From positions 1 to 10,490 of the forward strand of contig JAENJC010000203.1 of the NCBI GenBank assembly GCA_016844545.1: DNA of 10,490 nucleotides, given 5' to 3'. This document shows positions 7,406-10,490 of the stretch, piece by piece; the stretch's first letter is position 1; every line of letters begins with the position of its first letter. Below the pieces are notes generated by a model, which did not search any database, was not told where the DNA came from, and saw nothing but the letters and a program-made list of their open reading frames with translations. The translations under genes were made by a program, and so were the position numbers. Source of the DNA: Deltaproteobacteria bacterium (GTDB taxonomy: Bacteria > Desulfobacterota > JAENJC01).

Positions 7406-7603
7406 CACCCATGGATCAGCTTATGAATATGCCGGAAAGAGATCACTCCAATCTTCTTCTATTGTTAGTGGTGTTGACAGGCATTTTTAATTGTGGAAAA
7501 ATAAACTGCGTGAATTTTATCTACAACCATGATAGACTTTTCTTGAGATTATATTGAATCTATCTTTGTGTTTGGCGCTTTTGGCAAGAAACACTTTATC
7601 ATC

Positions 7604-7627
7604 TAACAGCCACTTAAGTGGCTGTTA
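7604..7627. promoter_or_regulatory. Perfect 24-base palindrome, possible operator
   Basis: The half-site TAACAGCCACTT is followed directly by its exact reverse complement. As DNA it is a two-fold symmetric site suited to a dimeric regulator. As RNA it would form a 10-pair stem with a TTAA loop. No run of T follows directly on either strand, so it is not a standard intrinsic terminator. It lies 97 bases before the psiE-like start. The function is inferred from symmetry and position only. Confidence 0.45.
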
Positions 7628-7723
7628 TTAGAAATATTCAACTTTTTATATGTAATTTTGCTTGAGGTTCATGCGTTTAGGTGTTAGCGTATATTTGATT
7701 AAACTTATTAGGGAGGTTCGATT

Positions 7724-8173
7724 ATGAAAGATGGAGAACAAAGCAAATCTGCTTTTTTAAAAACTCTTAACTCTATTTTTAGTATCACCGATAATGTTAT
7801 CCTTGTTTTTGTGGCATTAGGGATAGTCTACCTGGCTGTACAGTTGCTCTTTGACGCTATATATGACGCTATAGTCTTATGGACTCAACACACTATACCG
7901 CACCTCTTAAGTGAAATGATGTTCGTACTTATCATGATGGAGCTTTTCAGGCAGGTTTGGAAACAGATAAATAAAGAGGCGTTCTCCCTGAATCCGTTCC
8001 TTTATATCGGTTTTATAGCAAGCATAAGAGGCCTGCTGCTCACTCAGATGGCAATCTCAATGGATGATGTCGAATGGACTCAGGGAACAATCCAGATATC
8101 AGTCCATGCAGGTATCCTTCTGCTCCTCGTTGTATGTCATCTCTTGTACAATAAGAATTATCAAAAAAATTAG
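7724..8173 (+). CDS. PsiE-family inner-membrane protein
   Basis: A 149-residue membrane protein resembling the phosphate-starvation-inducible PsiE family (Pfam PsiE), whose biochemical role is unknown. It has four hydrophobic helices at about 23-47, 60-76, 88-108 and 122-145. The second ends in MMELFRQVWKQI and the third leads to SIRGLLLTQM, matching the family's conserved helix ends. The length fits (about 135-165 in relatives). A strong ribosome site GGGAGG lies 8 bases before the ATG. It is transcribed away from dppBC. No Pho box was recognised, so phosphate control is not supported here. Its stop codon lies inside the left arm of an 11-base inverted repeat. Confidence 0.75.
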   Translation: MKDGEQSKSAFLKTLNSIFSITDNVILVFVALGIVYLAVQLLFDAIYDAIVLWTQHTIPHLLSEMMFVLIMMELFRQVWKQINKEAFSLNPFLYIGFIASIRGLLLTQMAISMDDVEWTQGTIQISVHAGILLLLVVCHLLYNKNYQKN

Positions 8174-8257
8174 AAGCCTGGCGAGCCTCTTGATGTTAGA
8201 ATTTTTAAAAAATACATAACATGTCTAAAAAACTAGATTTTGAGATGGCTTCTAATT
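8168..8257. repeat. 11-base perfect inverted repeat after psiE-like gene
   Basis: The arms AATTAGAAGCC (8168-8178) and GGCTTCTAATT (8247-8257) are exact reverse complements 68 bases apart. The left arm covers the stop codon of the psiE-like gene. The interior is AT-rich and has no ORF. I see no clear target duplication outside the arms, so a miniature transposable element is possible but unproven; a long-range hairpin or chance are alternatives. Confidence 0.4.
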
Positions 8258-8295
8258 GACTATATCGGCTACCTCAAAAACTGGAGATAATTCAA

Positions 8296-8585
8296 ATGAA
8301 TAAAGTATTCCTATTTAGAGGACTCTGCTTAGCTTTTACCCTCTTGGCAGTGGGTTGTAATAGGGAGCATCCTTTACCTGAAGCCGACTCTTCTTCTGCT
8401 CTCCTTTACGCAACAAAATGCAGTATATGCCACTCTCCTGTTCAACCTAATATACGGGGTGGAAACATGTTGTTTCTAAGATGGAGAAAAAGGCGGAGGT
8501 TATGGGCATAGGGCCTCTATTATCCGAAGAGGAGAAATCCATAATTATCACCTATCTAAAAAAACATTCGCGCATAGGATTTTAA
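8296..8585 (+). pseudogene. Frameshifted monohaem cytochrome c lipoprotein
   Basis: The frame from ATG 8296 encodes a lipoprotein-type signal (LCLAFTLLAVGC, Cys21) and a haem-binding CSICH at 42-46, then runs out of family sequence and stops at 8511. In another frame, from about 8459 to the TAA at 8583-8585, the rest of a small class I-like cytochrome c is plain: WKHVVSKMEKKAEVMGIGPL then LSEEEKSIIITYLKKHSR, with the usual W-x-x-VV-x-x-M and LS-E-E-x-I-x-x-YL pattern. Adding one G to the GGGG run at 8456-8459 joins both halves into about 96 residues. Such proteins carry electrons in the periplasm, anchored by lipid. A GGAG about 9 bases upstream supports the start. It may be a one-base sequence error rather than a dead gene. 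Confidence 0.8.
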
Positions 8586-8653
8586 CTTACCTCGCGTCTG
8601 CAAATTATACAAACACTATCCGCTGCTGGTTTGAAGCAGATTCGAGCCATTTG

Positions 8654-8722
8654 TTTACCCTACCTCTTTTACTCTCTTGCCCGGAACTTCACTCAAAGCT
8701 CCTTCTCCGCGATCTCCCTGCA
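8654..8722 (-). repeat. Decayed copy of the 3' end of the TatD/radical SAM gene
   Basis: This stretch matches 9159-9228, the last codons and stop of the TatD/radical SAM gene, in the same orientation. By eye there are about four mismatches and one single-base gap in 70 positions. Similarity ends sharply after CTGCA at 8722. In the gene's frame the copy reads CREIAEKEL then an early TGA, so it is non-coding. It begins 15 bases beyond the stop of the 76-residue ORF and forms the outer border of the nucleotidyltransferase cassette. Confidence 0.85.
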
Positions 8723-8736
8723 CCGAAGTGGGCTGT

Positions 8737-8967
8737 TCAACCCATTGCCTGCAATATCTTTTCCATTTCTTCCTGGGAGAAATCCGCGCCGTAAAACCGC
8801 ACAAAAAGCTCTTTTTTTATATCAGCGTTACCCCCTTTAATAGTTGCAATGACCTGCCTGCGGGCCGTTTCAAACATGGAGAAGCCCATCAGGAGTCTCT
8901 CCTGGCCGCTTTTTGCCATTATCATCTCCTGAAAGCGCTTATCCATCTCCGGGCTGGTATCATTCAT
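8737..8967 (-). CDS. Small conserved-looking protein, partner of nucleotidyltransferase remnant
   Basis: A 76-residue soluble protein of unknown function: MNDTSPEMDKRFQEMIMAKS, then GQERLLMGFSMFETARRQVI, a middle helix, and ELFVRFYGADFSQEEMEKIL near the C-terminus. It is rich in charged helix with no signal or membrane segment. The pattern SPE-x(5,6)-M-x-A-x-SG-ER-x-MG-SMF and LF-RFYG-FS-E-x-x-x-IL is familiar to me from small hypothetical proteins encoded beside nucleotidyltransferase genes in other bacteria; this is memory, not a search. Its ATG overlaps the stop of the nucleotidyltransferase remnant by 4 bases (ATGA), so the two were one translational unit. A toxin-antitoxin-like or defence role is only inferred from the partner. 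Confidence 0.65.
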   Translation of the reverse strand: MNDTSPEMDKRFQEMIMAKSGQERLLMGFSMFETARRQVIATIKGGNADIKKELFVRFYGADFSQEEMEKILQAMG

Positions 8968-9147
8968 CTTAGGGCCTTTCTGTAAACCTCATCAACATTC
9001 AAATCCTTCACCCACTATATCTATGTCCCTCGTCATCCTGGGGACTGTATAAAAATTCGCCGCAATCGAGCCTGTAACCATATAAGGAATGCCAGCCGCT
9101 TCCAGCCTTCCTACAACTATCTTTAATACATCCAGTTCAGTAATCAT
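8964..9147 (-). pseudogene. Internally deleted AbiEii-like nucleotidyltransferase
   Basis: From ATG at 9147 the frame reads MITELDVLKIVVGRLEAAGI, then PYMVTGSIAANFYTVPRMTR-DIDIV, and stops at 8992-8994 after 51 codons. GS-A-x-x-x-Y-x-x-PR-T-DIDIV is the nucleotide-binding motif of AbiEii-like/MNT nucleotidyltransferases, normally about 150-200 residues. Just after, in another frame, NVDEVYRKALR ends at 8964-8966, matching the usual C-terminal tail (L-x-x-LY-x-KA) of such proteins. So the middle of the gene, about a hundred codons, seems deleted, leaving head and tail. It begins 12 bases after the TatD/radical SAM stop and its tail overlaps the 76-residue ORF by 4 bases. It cannot encode an intact enzyme. 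Confidence 0.75.
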
Positions 9148-9158
9148 AATCCCTATAT

Positions 9159-9228
9159 TTTACCCTACCTCATTATACTCTCTTGCCCGAAACTTCACCC
9201 CAAGCTCCTTCTCCGCGATCTCCCTGCA
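9159..9228 (-). repeat. Intact copy of the direct repeat (3' end of TatD/radical SAM gene)
   Basis: The last 22 codons and stop of the TatD/radical SAM gene, repeated in decayed form at 8654-8722, about 505 bases away. The two copies flank the nucleotidyltransferase remnant and the 76-residue ORF. Confidence 0.85.
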
Positions 9229-10490
9229 GCGCTCTACAGGAACACCCGGAAGGGCCACAACAGATGCCTGGACCTCGGGGATATAATTTTTTGCCTCTTT
9301 GATAAATGCCTTTACAGCCTCGTAAGCGGCTTCTCCTTGCGGTGGGCGGCAGATCTTTACATACCGCTCGGCGCTTTCGGCGTTAAGGCTTACTGATATG
9401 GAATCAACCAGGCCTTTCAGCTCAGGGAGGATATTCCTGCCGTGGACGAGGTTCGCGAGGCCGTCGGTGTTTATCCTTACCTTTAGACCTTTGGACTTAA
9501 GCCAGCCAGCAACCTCTTTAACGATATCAAGGCGTAATAGGGGTTCACCGTATCCGCAGAAGACGACCTCCTTGTATCGGGAAGGGTCGCCTATGGCTGC
9601 AATTAATTCGTTAAAATCCGGTTCGTGGGAAAGTTCAAGGTAGTGGCCTTTTACGGTATACGACCTGAACTTGGCGCAGAATGCGCACTGGTTTGTGCAG
9701 CGGTTAGTGATGTTGAGGTAAAGAGAGTCCCTTATGGGATAGGCCAGTTTGACCTCTTTCTCCATACCATTAACCCCAAATAGACCTTTCACATTCAAAG
9801 TCGTTATCCTTGCCACATCGTCCAGGGATAGTCCCTTTACCTCTGCAATGGTCCTGGCAATCTCCTTTACAAAAGCAGGCTCGTTCCTCTTCCCCCTGTG
9901 CGGTACAGGCGCAAGATATGGGGAGTCAGTCTCTACCAGTATCCGCTCTATAGGGATATTCCTTACAACCTCTCTCGCATCATCTGCCTTTGGAAAGGTG
10001 ATGACACCTGTAAATGATATATAAAAGCCCAGCTTCATTATCTCCTTCGCAAAGTCGTAATCCCCGGAGAAACAGTGGAGCACCCCTCCGATCGCCGATG
10101 CCCCTTCTTCCTTTAGTATCCGAAGTGTGTCCTCATGAGCATCCCTGTCGTGGATTATGACTGGTTTTTTCAGCTCTTTTGCCAGCGACAGAAACTCCCT
10201 GAATCTGCTGATCTGGAGCTCCCTGGGTGAAAACTCCTTGAAGTAGTCGAGCCCTATCTCTCCTATGGCAACTACCTTTGCAGATCTGGCCAGATCCCGA
10301 AGGGTCTGAAAGGCCGTCTCGTCCATATTCTTCACATCGTGAGGGTGGATGCCTACGGAGGCATAGACGTTTTCATACTTCTCCGCAAGCTCGACAGCCT
10401 TTATGCTCCCGGCAAGGTTTGCGCCGACAGAGATCAGGTACCCTACCCCTGCCTCTTTGGCCCTCTTTATGACCTCATCCCTGTCAGTGT
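9160..10490 (-). CDS. TatD-family nuclease fused to radical SAM domain (5' end beyond window)
   Basis: The frame is open through the right edge; 442 residues plus stop are visible. Residues 1-238 are a TatD-type metal-dependent hydrolase (DNA 3'-5' exonuclease/RNase family): VGIHPHD at 45-51, GEIGLDYFKE from 76, metal-site histidines in VIIHDRDAH (H113) and LHCFSGD (H138), and VETDSPYLAP (D188). The N-terminal HxH motif lies outside the window, probably about 15-20 residues away. From about 245 a radical SAM domain follows: LYLNITNRCTNQCAFCAKFR with C-x3-C-x2-C at C264, C268 and C271 for the 4Fe-4S cluster, a GYGEPLLRLD element, and a strand with ISVSLNAESAERY. It resembles the 'TatD family-associated radical SAM' proteins, here in one chain. 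The substrate of the radical SAM part is unknown. An internal GTG at 10335 is not the real start. The gene ends REYNEVG at 9160. Confidence 0.92.
   Translation of the reverse strand, partial: TDRDEVIKRAKEAGVGYLISVGANLAGSIKAVELAEKYENVYASVGIHPHDVKNMDETAFQTLRDLARSAKVVAIGEIGLDYFKEFSPRELQISRFREFLSLAKELKKPVIIHDRDAHEDTLRILKEEGASAIGGVLHCFSGDYDFAKEIMKLGFYISFTGVITFPKADDAREVVRNIPIERILVETDSPYLAPVPHRGKRNEPAFVKEIARTIAEVKGLSLDDVARITTLNVKGLFGVNGMEKEVKLAYPIRDSLYLNITNRCTNQCAFCAKFRSYTVKGHYLELSHEPDFNELIAAIGDPSRYKEVVFCGYGEPLLRLDIVKEVAGWLKSKGLKVRINTDGLANLVHGRNILPELKGLVDSISVSLNAESAERYVKICRPPQGEAAYEAVKAFIKEAKNYIPEVQASVVALPGVPVERCREIAEKELGVKFRAREYNEVG

Larger units (their letters stand above)
7367..7723. other. Divergent intergenic region between dppB and psiE-like gene
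   Basis: This 357-base AT-rich gap separates the minus-strand permease operon from the plus-strand psiE-like gene. It holds the possible dppB promoter next to that gene, a perfect 24-base palindrome at 7604-7627, and the GGGAGG ribosome site of the psiE-like gene at 7710-7715. A plus-strand frame of 48 codons (7411-7557) is open but has no ribosome site and no recognisable family. I find no convincing consensus promoter or Pho box ahead of the psiE-like gene, and no RNA gene. Confidence 0.6.

Noticed and set aside
7604..7627. Intrinsic terminator at the palindrome
   Set aside because: The stem is not followed by a T run on either strand and no gene ends nearby.
8586..8736. Terminator or attachment core between the cytochrome and the small ORF
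   Set aside because: Only weak short hairpins (for example CTGCT...AGCAG) without a T tract, and no recognisable integrase site beyond the direct repeat itself.
8677..8985. Plus-strand open frame of 102 codons across the repeat and small ORF
   Set aside because: It runs antisense to the 76-residue ORF and partly through the decayed repeat copy; no ribosome site or motif.
10278..10472. Plus-strand frame of 64 codons near the right edge
   Set aside because: Antisense to the conserved TatD domain, low-complexity arginine/serine-rich translation.

Overview
The window looks like chromosomal DNA from a diderm (Gram-negative type) bacterium of roughly balanced base composition. Evidence for two membranes is a LolA lipoprotein chaperone, a lipoprotein-type cytochrome c and a secreted FecR-like protein. 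The gene families resemble what I remember from Nitrospirota and Desulfobacterota/Geobacter-type genomes, but the sequence alone does not fix the phylum.

Left block (1-7366, all minus strand). Read in the direction of transcription, it starts with a dipeptide-type ABC permease pair (dppB-like and dppC-like, 4-base overlap). Next come a broken YbgC-like acyl-CoA thioesterase gene, a secreted FecR/fibronectin-III-like protein (4-base overlap with the thioesterase frame), an RlmI-type 23S rRNA methyltransferase, the DNA translocase FtsK and the lipoprotein chaperone LolA, which runs off the left edge. A perfect consensus sigma-70 promoter (TTGACA, 17 bases, TATAAT) lies between rlmI and ftsK, so ftsK-lolA is a separate transcription unit. 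The ftsK-lolA order is the same as in E. coli. The first conserved part of FtsK is split from the rest by an apparent single-base frameshift.

Centre (7367-8585, mostly plus strand). A 357-base divergent gap holds a perfect 24-base palindrome. It is followed by a PsiE-family membrane protein and by a small monohaem cytochrome c lipoprotein gene whose C-terminal half is in another frame (apparent one-base loss in a G run).

Right block (8586-10490, minus strand). A TatD nuclease fused to a radical SAM domain enters from the right edge. Just downstream is the remnant of an AbiEii-like nucleotidyltransferase gene that has lost its middle, coupled by an ATGA overlap to a small conserved-looking 76-residue ORF. 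This little cassette is bracketed by two direct copies of about 70 bases of the 3' end of the TatD/radical SAM gene. The inner copy is functional and the outer one is decayed, as if a cassette was inserted or duplicated at the gene's 3' end.

The recurrent theme is damaged reading frames (ftsK 5' end, thioesterase, cytochrome c, nucleotidyltransferase). Those of one base may be sequence or assembly errors. The two with missing internal coding look like real decay. I see no CRISPR array, insertion sequence, tRNA or rRNA.
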